Origin: a bacterium
GTDB taxonomy: Bacteria; Patescibacteriota; Saccharimonadia; Saccharimonadales; UBA4665
Assembly (NCBI GenBank): GCA_021811625.1
Contig: JAJZNU010000003.1
Location: 1-64,000 of the forward strand
Direction of reading: 5' to 3'
DNA: 64,000 nucleotides
Shown here: positions 24,487 through 33,438 of the stretch, in pieces
Layout: every line of letters starts with the position of its first letter
Numbering within the stretch: the stretch's first letter is position 1
Made by a program: the position numbers and the translations under genes
The notes under the pieces: model-generated
The model's input: only the letters and a program-made list of their open reading frames with translations
Told to the model about the DNA's origin: nothing
Database searches by the model: none

Positions 24487-24766
24487 AATTGACTACTTTC
24501 CGAATCATTACTTTTTTGTAAATTATTCCCGGTTATCGACCGAAGAACCGGAGAAATTAGTTGCCTTATAAAAACGCCTCTGGGTCATGGTATTCTCGTA
24601 CCGAATCGGCGACCAAAGGCGAGAAACAAGAGATTTGCCAATGCTATCGGCTCATCACTACCTCGGTAGCCTTCTTAATCCGTCGGGCTAAACAGCCCAT
24701 ATTGACGGACGCTACTGTCTTTGGCAACTTAAGAACAATTTTACAGATATAACGCTTGGTTGTCAA
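24487..24766 (-). promoter_or_regulatory. rplJL promoter and 5' leader
   Basis: On the minus strand, TTGACA (24761-24766), a 17-base spacer and TAAAAT (24738-24743) make a near-consensus promoter. About 245 bases of untranslated leader follow before rplJ, including a CCGGTT/AACCGG hairpin near 24530-24552. This is the expected place for an L10-leader autoregulatory element, but I have not matched its conserved core. Confidence 0.65.
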
Positions 24767-24849
24767 TCTGAAAAATAAACCTGTTGCATTTATTCCTAAA
24801 CAGAGTATTATTTTTTGTGGATTAAATTTATGAGAGAGGACCATACGCT

Positions 24850-25362
24850 ATGGTTATGATTGAAGGCGGCAAAGATCTAACAAGAGCACGACAGATGGAG
24901 CGTGATGATATGACGCTGCGTCGTTTTTACACCTTGCTTAAACCCGATAGTGAGCACTTTACCCCGCCTCAGGTAAATGAATCTCAGCTGGTCATAATTC
25001 GAGAATTGATGGATATGGGTTACAAAGATCAACGGACTGTCCTGGATGCCCTAAGCGGGGCTGTTGCCCAACTCCATCCCGATTGGGATACGCTAGATGA
25101 ATATGAACGTTACGAAGTCGTAGCACAAACTGATGATGTTTTGCTTTGGCAGATTTTTGGCGTGCCGCTCAAGGTTGACAATGGCGGTGCAGAATCCGTC
25201 GGCAATACTATCGAGCCCTTTCCGCTGGACGTTCCTCGGCCAATCCCCTGTTATAGATTAGCGAACAATACCCTTGGCTGTGCTGTTTTAGGCCAAATAC
25301 CAGAGTTAAGAGATCCTGGAAAGTCTGTATTGAGTATAGCGCTCGGCAGCGAGTCGAGTTAG
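24850..25362 (+). CDS. Protein of unknown function, 170 residues
   Basis: I do not recognise it. It is acidic and soluble with no signal peptide. Residues 1-100 look helical (ARQMERDDMTLRRFYTLL; ESQLVIIRELMDMGY; DEYERYEVVAQTDD); the last 60 residues are Pro/Gly-rich. A GAGAGGA site lies upstream, and a second ATG two codons later (24856) is also possible. The 3' end overlaps the convergent thymidylate gene by 57 bases. It is divergent from rplJ. Confidence 0.6.
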   Translation: MVMIEGGKDLTRARQMERDDMTLRRFYTLLKPDSEHFTPPQVNESQLVIIRELMDMGYKDQRTVLDALSGAVAQLHPDWDTLDEYERYEVVAQTDDVLLWQIFGVPLKVDNGGAESVGNTIEPFPLDVPRPIPCYRLANNTLGCAVLGQIPELRDPGKSVLSIALGSESS

Positions 25363-27621
25363 TTCGGGATCTTCACCCTGATTCACGAAACGCATCGCAC
25401 CGGCTATTAGGGGATGGACTTCGGCTAATTTTTCGTGCATCTGGAGGACTAGTTTTCGATAGCCGGGATGCCCCTGTGGTGAGGTTCTAAGTTCATGTAG
25501 ATGGAAGGCTTCCCGGGCGTTGTAAGTAACCTTCCAGCGCATTTTGTGGCCCAAAAGCGTGGCGTACTGGGCCTGCAGAAGATGGCCTTCTCCTTGTAGA
25601 TAGCTGTACAGCTCAAAGCTAATAGCAAATGCTTTTTCGAACAGATCGCTAAGTCCGGCCTCTTCGACGAGCCCCGGCATCTCATAGCCGTATCGCGGCG
25701 TAAGCTGTTGCCACTGCATATCGTCGACCATCCGGTGACGTTGTAGATCTCGGAAAATCCCGTAGTCACAAACAAGGTCCCAACTATAGTGGATTTTCTC
25801 GAGAGCTCGACCCGGTCGATGACGTCGATTCAGTCTTTCGCCGAAGTAAGCCTCCATTACCTTAACCTTTTTTTCGTATGGCCAGGATTCGGTTTCTTTG
25901 GCGATCTCCTCATAGGACATGGAGCTGTGTTCATAAAGCATGTCATTGACGATTGTGGTTTCATTCTTTGGCCAATAGTCGACGAGTGTGACTGGAGTAG
26001 TATCCTTAGCGTGGGTGCCGGGTAGGTATTTGTCGCTGAGCGAAGAAACTTGTTTTCGGGTATTCGCCCAATAAGCCATCGTCGCTCCACCACGATCCGG
26101 TTTGTCGGCGCGCTCCAATAGAACCGGCATGACTTTTCGCGACTCGGTGAGTATTTCTTGGCCAACCTGCTTCGCTTCCGGCAACTCATCAGCCATCAGA
26201 TGCATAATCAGGCTTTCCAAGGCTTGACCGGAGGCAAATATGCCAACTGTCGCTTTGGTAGCCGTCGGTAGTAAAGGACGTGCGGCATCACAAGCCTGAG
26301 CGCGGACGGCCGACCGCCAGGCACCGTCCCGTTCTTTTGCCGGTGTCTTGGATTTTGACTCAATATAGGTGGCCAATCTATGAACGATCTGTGAGTAGAT
26401 GTCGAAAATGCTATCGATATCTTTTTCATAGCGTTTTTTAGTTTTAGCACTAAAATTGTCCGGAGTTAGATATTTGTATTTTCCTTGGGGATCTTTCCGA
26501 TCATAGTAGATATACCGGGTGGATTGTTCGAGGTAAGCACCGAGCCGGCCCCACTCCAGCTTTTTGGTGAGCAGATTGCTGGCGTTTTCAACGACAACAT
26601 GTTGACCGGCAAGTTGCTGAACGGAATCGTCACCATAAGCCGTAATAACCCTTTGCAGCAGCTTCTCATCCTTGTCGTTCTGCCCTGCAAACTCATCTAA
26701 TAGCGTAATTCGCATATCGTCGCCGCGACGCGATAATCTGGCCATCGCCGCCGCGACGGTCAGCGGAGAAAACTTATCTTTAAAGGCGTAGACATTCCCG
26801 TCGACGTTGGTAATAGCTTCTTTGAGATATTCCCTCCCGGTGGCGGTTATTTCGAAGTTACCCTGATCATCTTTCTGAAGTAGATCGTCGTTCGCACTTT
26901 GCCTGGTTTGTTCGATCGGTTCTGCGACAGTGGCTTTGTTGGCGATTATTTCTCCAACGGAAACTGGTTTAGGGGTGGCGCTTAACTTATCGGCGCTTTT
27001 TTCGAGGAGCGGTGTGATAAGCGTCCAAATCTGGTTAAAGACTTCTTCGCGGGTACCGGTAGCGTAGACAACCGGAAAACCGCGTTGCTTGGCTTCCCAA
27101 AGATAGCCGGCCCGAACGCGCTCTAGAAATCCGACATCCAGGTTGTCGAAACGTTCTCCCTGATAACGATCGGCTACTCGGGCTTTCAGAGTGGCAGCCT
27201 CAGCGTCGAGAACGATCATCATATCGGGCTCCATATCACCAACAGCGAAGCGAATGATGCTGTTAATCAACTCATAATCCGGGACGTCGCCACGCCCGTA
27301 ATATTGAGTAGCCAGGGTAGTTAGGTAACTTCTGTCGACAATACAGCTTATACCGTGCTCTAAGCTAGTCCGGATCACGTCCAGCGACTGAGATCGTGCA
27401 GCGTTATATAAAAGTACTTCGGTCTTGGTGTTCATCGGGTAGCGCGGGTCTTGAGTAAGGGCTCGTATGGCCCTGGCCGTAAGATCGTTCTGGCTGTCGG
27501 GTTCGCGCATTTGTCGGACCGCCAGACCGGCGTGTGTCATAGCCTCGACAATCATTGACGCCTGGGTGGATTTACCGGCTCCCTGAGGTCCCTCGATGAC
27601 GATGTAACGTCCCCTATTCAT
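25306..27621 (-). CDS. Fused thymidylate kinase and duplicated ThyX-like thymidylate synthase
   Basis: The 771-residue protein joins a dTMP kinase (about 1-207; P-loop GPQGAGKST at 11-19, later DRSYL and QGERFD) to two consecutive ThyX-like domains. ThyX makes dTMP from dUMP with methylene-tetrahydrofolate and FAD. The first copy (about 280-490) keeps R359-x7-S367-x-R369-Y370 but lacks the leading RH; it also has ARPLLPTAT. The second (about 560-771) has R628-H629-R630 but, at the Ser position, a Thr (LTPRYG) after a three-residue longer spacing, and later NAREAFHLHEL. The frame opens at 27636, but ATG 27621 has GGAG six bases upstream and overlaps the dcd stop by 8 bases. Coupling with dcd is likely. 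Confidence 0.85.
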   Translation of the reverse strand: MNRGRYIVIEGPQGAGKSTQASMIVEAMTHAGLAVRQMREPDSQNDLTARAIRALTQDPRYPMNTKTEVLLYNAARSQSLDVIRTSLEHGISCIVDRSYLTTLATQYYGRGDVPDYELINSIIRFAVGDMEPDMMIVLDAEAATLKARVADRYQGERFDNLDVGFLERVRAGYLWEAKQRGFPVVYATGTREEVFNQIWTLITPLLEKSADKLSATPKPVSVGEIIANKATVAEPIEQTRQSANDDLLQKDDQGNFEITATGREYLKEAITNVDGNVYAFKDKFSPLTVAAAMARLSRRGDDMRITLLDEFAGQNDKDEKLLQRVITAYGDDSVQQLAGQHVVVENASNLLTKKLEWGRLGAYLEQSTRYIYYDRKDPQGKYKYLTPDNFSAKTKKRYEKDIDSIFDIYSQIVHRLATYIESKSKTPAKERDGAWRSAVRAQACDAARPLLPTATKATVGIFASGQALESLIMHLMADELPEAKQVGQEILTESRKVMPVLLERADKPDRGGATMAYWANTRKQVSSLSDKYLPGTHAKDTTPVTLVDYWPKNETTIVNDMLYEHSSMSYEEIAKETESWPYEKKVKVMEAYFGERLNRRHRPGRALEKIHYSWDLVCDYGIFRDLQRHRMVDDMQWQQLTPRYGYEMPGLVEEAGLSDLFEKAFAISFELYSYLQGEGHLLQAQYATLLGHKMRWKVTYNAREAFHLHELRTSPQGHPGYRKLVLQMHEKLAEVHPLIAGAMRFVNQGEDPELTRLAAERYTQYRLSRIS

Positions 27622-28327
27622 ACATGGCTCCTTCAATTTTCGGCGGCACCATGCGTTTGTCGCGATAAGCCTGCGGCAGCATCATATTCGGCGACCAGAT
27701 TTTTATAATCGAATCGAGATCCGTGCCAACCTGGTATTTACCGCTGAAGCCACCATCCCGTCCAAGTCCATAATTCCCTTCGACCGGTCCGGTTTCATGA
27801 AAAACGGCTTGCGCAATCCTCTCGCCAACCGGTAATAACACCGTCTCGCGGTGGTTAAGATTGTAGATTTCAAGAGTTAAGCGGTTAATGTAGCCGGGGT
27901 CGATCCATCCCGCATCAAAGCAAACCGCGATACCGTTACGCCCCCAGCTGGAGCGGCTTTTTAGCTCTGAGGCTCCCGGTGGCAATATTCCGAAAAACTC
28001 GTGCGTATGAGCCAGTATCCTCTCTCCGGGTTTTAGAGGTATGACGGGATGCTCAAGGGGAATACCGGCTACCGGCTTAAAACCGTTCTGTGAGCACCAG
28101 GCACCGTGCGGCATAGCCTTGTAGGGTCCATCGAAGTATCTCTCGACATCTTCGCGGTCGAAAGGGTTATATATGACGCGTTCGTTACTTTGTTCGATAC
28201 GGTAGTAGTAATGGCCGAGGGTGACGTCGAGACTGGCTTCGCTGATATGCTTAGGATCGTAGGGGTGACATAATACATGACCGTCGTCGATTGCTTGCTT
28301 AATCTGGGTGTTACTATAGACGCTCAC
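27614..28327 (-). CDS. dcd: dCTP deaminase-family protein (Dcd/Dut superfamily)
   Basis: Trimeric deoxynucleotide enzyme converting dCTP to dUTP, or to dUMP if bifunctional, which feeds ThyX. The signature SRSSWGRNGIAVCFDAGWIDP corresponds to the KSSLGRLGL...AGFIDPGF motif of Dcd, with ISEASLDVTLG earlier and GERIAQAVF later. I chose GTG 28327 because GGAGGG lies 8 bases upstream; the frame extends back to a TTG at 28369 but without support. This gives 237 residues, longer than E. coli Dcd (193) because of an insertion after residue 50 and a C-terminal tail. It overlaps the Tmk-ThyX gene by 8 bases. Confidence 0.88.
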   Translation of the reverse strand: MSVYSNTQIKQAIDDGHVLCHPYDPKHISEASLDVTLGHYYYRIEQSNERVIYNPFDREDVERYFDGPYKAMPHGAWCSQNGFKPVAGIPLEHPVIPLKPGERILAHTHEFFGILPPGASELKSRSSWGRNGIAVCFDAGWIDPGYINRLTLEIYNLNHRETVLLPVGERIAQAVFHETGPVEGNYGLGRDGGFSGKYQVGTDLDSIIKIWSPNMMLPQAYRDKRMVPPKIEGAMYE

Positions 28328-28441
28328 TATTTTTCCCTCCGGATGTATCAACATTGTACAGTTTGTCAAATCAATGGCGCAAGCATAAGTATAAATATTA
28401 CAACCACTTGGTAGAATTTTGCCGAGCGACGAGGCCGCGCG

Positions 28442-30187
28442 TTGCTAACAAGTTATGCTAAAATAGCTATCAGCCGATTAAAATGTAAAAAGTTGATGAC
28501 AGACCACCACGATACCTCGCCGCCTAAACAAAATGAGTTTTTACTCCGGGTTGTGATATGGGCAGTTGCACTCGAAGGACTGTTGACGATCGCCAGCTCG
28601 CTACTCGAACAGTTCTCGACTCACCACCGTTTTCATCATTTAGCGGGGTCGCTGTTCAGTATGCCGATTGTCGTTGGCTTAACTCTGCTATATATTAGCT
28701 CATTGCTCGCCCGAAGAAAGAGAACTGCCTGGGTGGTGGCCGTCTCGGTCTATTCTTTTATTGTCCTTCTTAGTGCCGTGCGCCTGATGTTTTTCGATTT
28801 CGACAAATTGTTTACTTTCTGGAACTCTCTTCGGGACGTCGTCCTGCCTTTGGTGGTGCTGACCGGCTTACTGGCCTTCCATCGTCGATTCCGGGTTAAG
28901 AGCGACTTGGACAGTTTTCGCCAGTCGATGCGCTTTATTGTTGTCATCGCGGCGGTGGTTTTTGTTTACGGTGTCGTGGGTTATATGTTGATGGACGAGC
29001 GGGACTTTCACACCGAGTTGGGCTTTCAAGGTGCCGTTGTCCATACCGTCGACCAGTTGAGTTTGGTATCCAAACCATTAACTCCTTACACCAGAAGAGG
29101 CCACATTTTTAGCGATTCATTAACCGTCGTTAGCGTCGGCGCCTTGGCTTATGCCGGTTTATCTTTATTCCAGCCGATTAAGAGCCGCTATATCGATCAA
29201 GTCCGGGACAGAGAGGAAATCAAGCGACTCCTGGAGAATTATCCGGCCAGCAGTGAGGACTTTTTCAAACTATGGCCAAAGGACAAATCGTATTTTCTAG
29301 ACGACAGCGAAAAGGCGGGGCTGGCTTTAGCCGTCCGGCACGGTATGGCACTGGTCGTGGGCGACCCTATTGGCGACAGTCGTTACTTTGATAACTTGGT
29401 CGATGAATTCGAGAAGCTCTGCTACGGCAATGACTGGCGGGCAGCCTTTATCCATACCCAACCGCAGTTTAGTGATCTATACAAAAGACACGGCTACTGC
29501 GTCCAAAAAATCGGCGAGGAAGCCGTCGTTGATATTGATCACTTCCGATCGGCGGTAGCTACCAATAAAGATTTCCGGCATATTGAATCAAAATTCGCTA
29601 AACTCGGTTATAGCGTCGAAGTACTCCTTCCACCACATCATGAAGCGGTGATTGACCGGCTCACTACCATCTCCAATGAATGGCTGGGGCGTCCCGGTCG
29701 GACTGAGCGAGGACTAATGATGGGATATTTCTCGCCCGAATATTTGTCACAGTGCCGCCTGATGGTGGCTCGTGACAGTGCCGGCACTATTCAGGGTTTT
29801 CTAAATGAAGTCCCCAGCTATGATCACGACGAAGCAAATTTTGATATGTTGAGGCACTCCAACGGCGCCCCCGGTAACATTAACGACTATATCCTAACAA
29901 ACTTCATCGCTTATATCGGTCAGCAGGGCTTCAAACGTTTCAATATGGGACTCAGTCCTTTGGCCGGGTTGGATGAAAAAGATGAAAACTATACTATCAT
30001 CGACTCGGTTCTAAGGTTTGCTTATTCCAACGGAGACCGGTTATATTCCTTCAGCGGGCTGCATCGTTTTAAACAAAAGTACGAACCGGATTGGAGCCCG
30101 CGCTACATCGTCTATAAGGGCGGCATCAGGAGCTTTACCAGGACTATCAATGCGCTTAACTCGGCAATGAAGGTTAGGCGCCGTTAG
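28442..30187 (+). CDS. MprF-like lipid aminoacyltransferase (DUF2156 domain)
   Basis: About six membrane helices (residues 30-270) precede a cytoplasmic DUF2156/LPG-synthase domain (about 275-575) with GLALAVRHGMALVVGDPIGD, RTERGLMMGYF and RFNMGLSPLAGL, conserved in MprF. Such enzymes transfer amino acids from aminoacyl-tRNA to membrane lipids, lowering negative charge and giving resistance to cationic peptides. The flippase half is much shorter than in MprF of S. aureus. The start is uncertain: TTG 28442 has GAGG upstream, whereas the first ATG in the reading frame is at 28496. Confidence 0.85.
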   Translation: MLTSYAKIAISRLKCKKLMTDHHDTSPPKQNEFLLRVVIWAVALEGLLTIASSLLEQFSTHHRFHHLAGSLFSMPIVVGLTLLYISSLLARRKRTAWVVAVSVYSFIVLLSAVRLMFFDFDKLFTFWNSLRDVVLPLVVLTGLLAFHRRFRVKSDLDSFRQSMRFIVVIAAVVFVYGVVGYMLMDERDFHTELGFQGAVVHTVDQLSLVSKPLTPYTRRGHIFSDSLTVVSVGALAYAGLSLFQPIKSRYIDQVRDREEIKRLLENYPASSEDFFKLWPKDKSYFLDDSEKAGLALAVRHGMALVVGDPIGDSRYFDNLVDEFEKLCYGNDWRAAFIHTQPQFSDLYKRHGYCVQKIGEEAVVDIDHFRSAVATNKDFRHIESKFAKLGYSVEVLLPPHHEAVIDRLTTISNEWLGRPGRTERGLMMGYFSPEYLSQCRLMVARDSAGTIQGFLNEVPSYDHDEANFDMLRHSNGAPGNINDYILTNFIAYIGQQGFKRFNMGLSPLAGLDEKDENYTIIDSVLRFAYSNGDRLYSFSGLHRFKQKYEPDWSPRYIVYKGGIRSFTRTINALNSAMKVRRR

Positions 30188-30201
30188 TTAGTCTGCTGAT
30201 A

Positions 30202-30834
30202 CTAGCGCGGCGTTGACTTAGTAAGCGTCCGGATTGCCGACATGGTCAGGTCGTTAACGTGATCGACACTGCCGTTGGCGCTGATGATCTTGGCATTATA
30301 GTGTCTGGCGGCGTCTTGGTACCCAACAGATAATCTCTTAAAGTAGGATGCCGGTTTGGATTCAAAATAGTCCGGACTCTGGTTTCGATCACGCCTGGAC
30401 TTCAGTATCTTATCATCGGCGACATAACAAATCATAAGATCCGGAGCTAGTAGTTTAACGGCTAAGTCGGCGGCCTCGTAACCGGTTTTCTGATCAAGCC
30501 CGCTGCCATATACCTGATAGCCGATGATCGAGAGCGGGCTACGGTCAATAAGGATAATCTTTCCGGCCGCGCGCCAGCTGGAGAGCTGCTCAGCGAGGGC
30601 GTATTGTTGGGCGAGATGGATATGTAGATCACTCAGAGCTGGTCGGTCATAATTGGCCAGCATCACGCTGCGGAGAGCTTCGCCGATCGGTGTGCCGCCG
30701 TTTACCCTGGTCTTAACGACGTCGAAACCGTCATTTTCTAATAATGCCTGGCATCTTTCGATTTGGGTGGTTTTACCGATGTAGTCCGGTCCATCGAGCG
30801 TAATCACTAAACCGTTAGGATATTCGAGGCTCAT
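30202..30834 (-). CDS. tmk: Thymidylate kinase (second copy)
   Basis: Phosphorylates dTMP to dTDP. The 210 residues contain the P-loop DGPDYIGKTTQ, the DRSP (DR[YHS]-type) motif in IDRSPLSIIGYQVYGSG, and the lid region. AAGGAGAG lies before the ATG. It is a stand-alone enzyme in addition to the kinase domain fused to ThyX at 25306-27621; the two differ clearly in sequence. It lies 37 bases downstream of rplA on the same strand. Confidence 0.88.
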   Translation of the reverse strand: MSLEYPNGLVITLDGPDYIGKTTQIERCQALLENDGFDVVKTRVNGGTPIGEALRSVMLANYDRPALSDLHIHLAQQYALAEQLSSWRAAGKIILIDRSPLSIIGYQVYGSGLDQKTGYEAADLAVKLLAPDLMICYVADDKILKSRRDRNQSPDYFESKPASYFKRLSVGYQDAARHYNAKIISANGSVDHVNDLTMSAIRTLTKSTPR

Positions 30835-30870
30835 TACCAGCTCTCTCCTTGAATTAGGAAAAGTTAAAGT

Positions 30871-31824
30871 TTATTCTAGACTGGTCTTAATGCTCGGACC
30901 CATCGAGGTGCTCAAATATACCGATGAAACATAAACGTTTTTCAGACTTGTTGGTTTAGCCGCTTTGATGCTGTCGGCAACGGCTTTGAAGTTGGCCGAT
31001 AGTTTTTCGACGCCGAAGCTGACTTTACCAATAGCCAAGTGAATTATCCCGTAACTGTCCACTCGATACTCTACCCGGCCGGCTTTAGCTTCTGAAACCG
31101 CCTTATTAAGATCGGTAGTGACGGTGCCGCTTTTCGGGTTGGGCATTAGGCCGCGCGGACCTAGGACTCTGGCGTATTTGCCGAGTTTAGCCATATTGGC
31201 CGGTGGGGCAATTAAGATATCGAAATCCAGTTGTTGTTTGTCTAGCAGCTTGGTGATGGTATCGACGCCAGTCAGATCGGCGTCTGTGACGGTTTCATCG
31301 GCAAATACAGCGACGCGGAGAGACTTGCCTGAACCACTCGGCAGAACCAGATTTCCTCTGACGTTTTGATCTGCCTGCTTGGGATCGACATTTAATTTAA
31401 CATGGAGTTCGACGCTGGCATCAAATTTGGTTGGGCTAGTCTGAAGAATCAGCGATAGCGCTTCATTGGATGAATACGATTTAGTTGTATCGACTAATTT
31501 GGCCATTTCCCGGAATTTTTTGCCGCGTCTTTCTAGTCGTGATCGGGTCGGTGTAACGGCTTTAGGGGTTGGTTTGGAAGCTTCGTCAACGGAAGCGGCT
31601 TTACGTTCTTCCTTTTTGGCTTTTTCCTCAGCGGCAGCCACCGCTTTAGCACTTCTCTTGCCGGCCTTAGCCAGCGGTTTGTCGGCTTCAACAGCAGTGG
31701 GTATTGGTTCCTCGGCTTTTTGAGCGTTGGCAATAGCCGTTTGGATTTCGGCGATAGTGTTCGAGGGGCTGAGCTTAAGCCCGAGGGCTTGAGCTTGTTC
31801 TAAGTACTCTGCTTTCTTGACCAT
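30871..31824 (-). CDS. rplA: 50S ribosomal protein L1 with an N-terminal extension
   Basis: L1 stalk protein. The body (about 90-317) has FDASVELHVKLNVDPKQADQ, GPRGLMPNPKSGTV and the C-terminal NVYVSSVYLSTSMGPS. About 85 extra residues precede it compared with E. coli L1: an HeH/SAP-like helical start (YLEQAQALGLKLSPSNTIAE) and then an Ala/Lys-rich linker. It follows rplK by 104 bases in the usual order. Confidence 0.96.
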   Translation of the reverse strand: MVKKAEYLEQAQALGLKLSPSNTIAEIQTAIANAQKAEEPIPTAVEADKPLAKAGKRSAKAVAAAEEKAKKEERKAASVDEASKPTPKAVTPTRSRLERRGKKFREMAKLVDTTKSYSSNEALSLILQTSPTKFDASVELHVKLNVDPKQADQNVRGNLVLPSGSGKSLRVAVFADETVTDADLTGVDTITKLLDKQQLDFDILIAPPANMAKLGKYARVLGPRGLMPNPKSGTVTTDLNKAVSEAKAGRVEYRVDSYGIIHLAIGKVSFGVEKLSANFKAVADSIKAAKPTSLKNVYVSSVYLSTSMGPSIKTSLE

Positions 31825-31928
31825 TTATAAATAGTTCCTTTTCTCCTGTGGTCCTAGCGGCTCCGGTTTATCTAGAGAGTCTCCCACGGGTTAAATTTAT
31901 TAAACATTACTCCTGGCTTAACGATATA

Positions 31929-32357
31929 TTAAACCTCGATTTCGACGCCCATGCTTCGGGCTGTGCCGGCCACCATCTTCTTGATGGCTTCGATGTCTTC
32001 GGCGTTCATGTCGGCCGCTTTAGTCTCCGCGATCTGGCTTAGCTGGGCTTGGGAAAGTTTCTTGCTGACTTTTTCGCTATTGGGTTTTCCGGAGCCTTTC
32101 TCGATTTTGAGTGCTTCACGGATGAGTTCATCGGTGGGAGTAGCGACAGCTCGCCAGTTCATACTGCGATCATCATAGACGGTAATATGAACGGTCAGAC
32201 TCTGTCCCATTCGGTCTTTTGTTGCTTCATTAAACGGGTTAATAAAGTCCATCATGTTGACGCCGTACTGTCCCAGCGTGCTGCCGACTGGAGGCGCAGC
32301 TGAAGCCTGACCGGCCCGGATTCGTAATTTGAGGTTTGCTTTTACTTGTTTAGCCAC
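31929..32357 (-). CDS. rplK: 50S ribosomal protein L11
   Basis: L11 of the GTPase-associated center, 142 residues, of standard length. The N-terminal domain has LKLRIRAGQASAAPPVGSTLGQYGVNMMDF, shown here by its key AGQASAAPPVGS block, and the rRNA-binding C-terminal domain ends AGTARSMGVEIEV. It lies 86 bases after nusG. Confidence 0.97.
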   Translation of the reverse strand: MAKQVKANLKLRIRAGQASAAPPVGSTLGQYGVNMMDFINPFNEATKDRMGQSLTVHITVYDDRSMNWRAVATPTDELIREALKIEKGSGKPNSEKVSKKLSQAQLSQIAETKAADMNAEDIEAIKKMVAGTARSMGVEIEV

Positions 32358-32443
32358 TTGTTGTATCCTTTTCCTTCCCTGTTGTATCGGTGTTAATTAT
32401 ACCAGCGTTTTCGCTTTCAGTCTAGTCCACGGAAAATCAGTCC

Positions 32444-32986
32444 TTAGACCCTTTTAACCTGTAGACTGTCCAGTTCCACGGGCGTCTCTCGTCCGAACAT
32501 ATTTACCAGCACCTTTAGCTTACCCTTGGCGACGTCAATTTCATTAATACTGCCGTCAAAGCCCTTAAACGGTCCGTCATTAATATTGACGACATCACCG
32601 ATGGAGTAATCGATTTTATGCTTAGGCTCGGCGCGGCCCATTCGTTTCATGATTTTCTCGATCTCATCGGCTTCGACGGGAGTCGGCTCCGAACCGCTCC
32701 CCACGAATCCGGTAACGCTCGGAGTATTTCTGACTATATACCAAGCGTCTTCGCTCATTTTCATTTGAACTAAGACATAGCCTTGGAAAATACGCTGTTC
32801 AACTATTTTGCGCTTACCGTTTTTGACTTGAATCATTTTTTCTTTAGGAACGAGCACTTGGAATATTTTATCTTTCATATCCAGAGACTCGGCGCGCTGA
32901 CGAATACTCTCGGCAACTTTTTCCTCGTAGCCGCTGTACGTATGAATGGCGTACCATTGTTTGGTGGTGTCGTATCGTTTATTCAT
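32444..32986 (-). CDS. nusG: Transcription termination/antitermination factor NusG
   Basis: Binds RNA polymerase and affects elongation, and couples to the ribosome. The 180 residues show the NGN domain (WYAIHTYSGYEEKVAESI; RIFQGYVLVQMKM; YIVRNTPSVTGFVG) and a C-terminal KOW domain (GDVVNINDGPFKGFDGSI). It overlaps the secE stop by 8 bases. Confidence 0.97.
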   Translation of the reverse strand: MNKRYDTTKQWYAIHTYSGYEEKVAESIRQRAESLDMKDKIFQVLVPKEKMIQVKNGKRKIVEQRIFQGYVLVQMKMSEDAWYIVRNTPSVTGFVGSGSEPTPVEADEIEKIMKRMGRAEPKHKIDYSIGDVVNINDGPFKGFDGSINEIDVAKGKLKVLVNMFGRETPVELDSLQVKRV

Positions 32987-33350
32987 GTAAAAATACCTTC
33001 TTAAATATTTTATCTAACCCTAGGTCCAAAAAGCTGACCAAAAAAGCAAAGACTATCGCAAAAGCTAAAACCGCTAGAGTCAATTGTCTGGACTGTTTTC
33101 GATTCGGCCAGGTAACTTGTCTTAGCTCGGTGAACGAGTTCCGGAAGTACCGCGGAATAAAATGTCGACCGAACCACCTTAGCGGACGCTTAAATATCGC
33201 AAACGGTCGGCCAATCAGACGAATCAGTCGTGAGACTGGTCCCCTCTTTTTTGGTTTTTTGGCGGCTTCGTGGGCCTTTACCGACTTCGACCTGATAGTC
33301 TCGCTAGACCGGATTCGTCGCCGTTTTTTAGTTGCTTCGTCGTCTGCCAT
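32979..33350 (-). CDS. secE: Preprotein translocase subunit SecE with a basic N-terminal extension
   Basis: SecE clamps SecY in the membrane. The C-terminal 55 residues have the conserved FTELRQVTWPNRKQSRQL amphipathic helix followed by one membrane helix (LAVLAFAIVFAFLVSFLDLGL). The first 65 residues are very basic (AAKKPKKRGPVSRLIRLIG) and not part of the minimal SecE. Order secE-nusG-rplK-rplA is standard. Confidence 0.93.
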   Translation of the reverse strand: MADDEATKKRRRIRSSETIRSKSVKAHEAAKKPKKRGPVSRLIRLIGRPFAIFKRPLRWFGRHFIPRYFRNSFTELRQVTWPNRKQSRQLTLAVLAFAIVFAFLVSFLDLGLDKIFKKVFLHE

Positions 33351-33404
33351 TTATTAAGCTCTACCTTAGAACCTTTAAGATAAGTCCCCTTATTAAACAA
33401 AGAA

Positions 33405-33422
33405 CCTACATATAGGTGTAGG
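33405..33422 (-). terminator. Weak terminator after the second PAS kinase gene
   Basis: CCTACA and TGTAGG pair around a 6-base loop 17 bases after the kinase stop. A U-rich run (TTCTTTGTTT) follows on the minus strand. Confidence 0.45.
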
Positions 33423-33438
33423 CTCTGTCAACTGTCAA

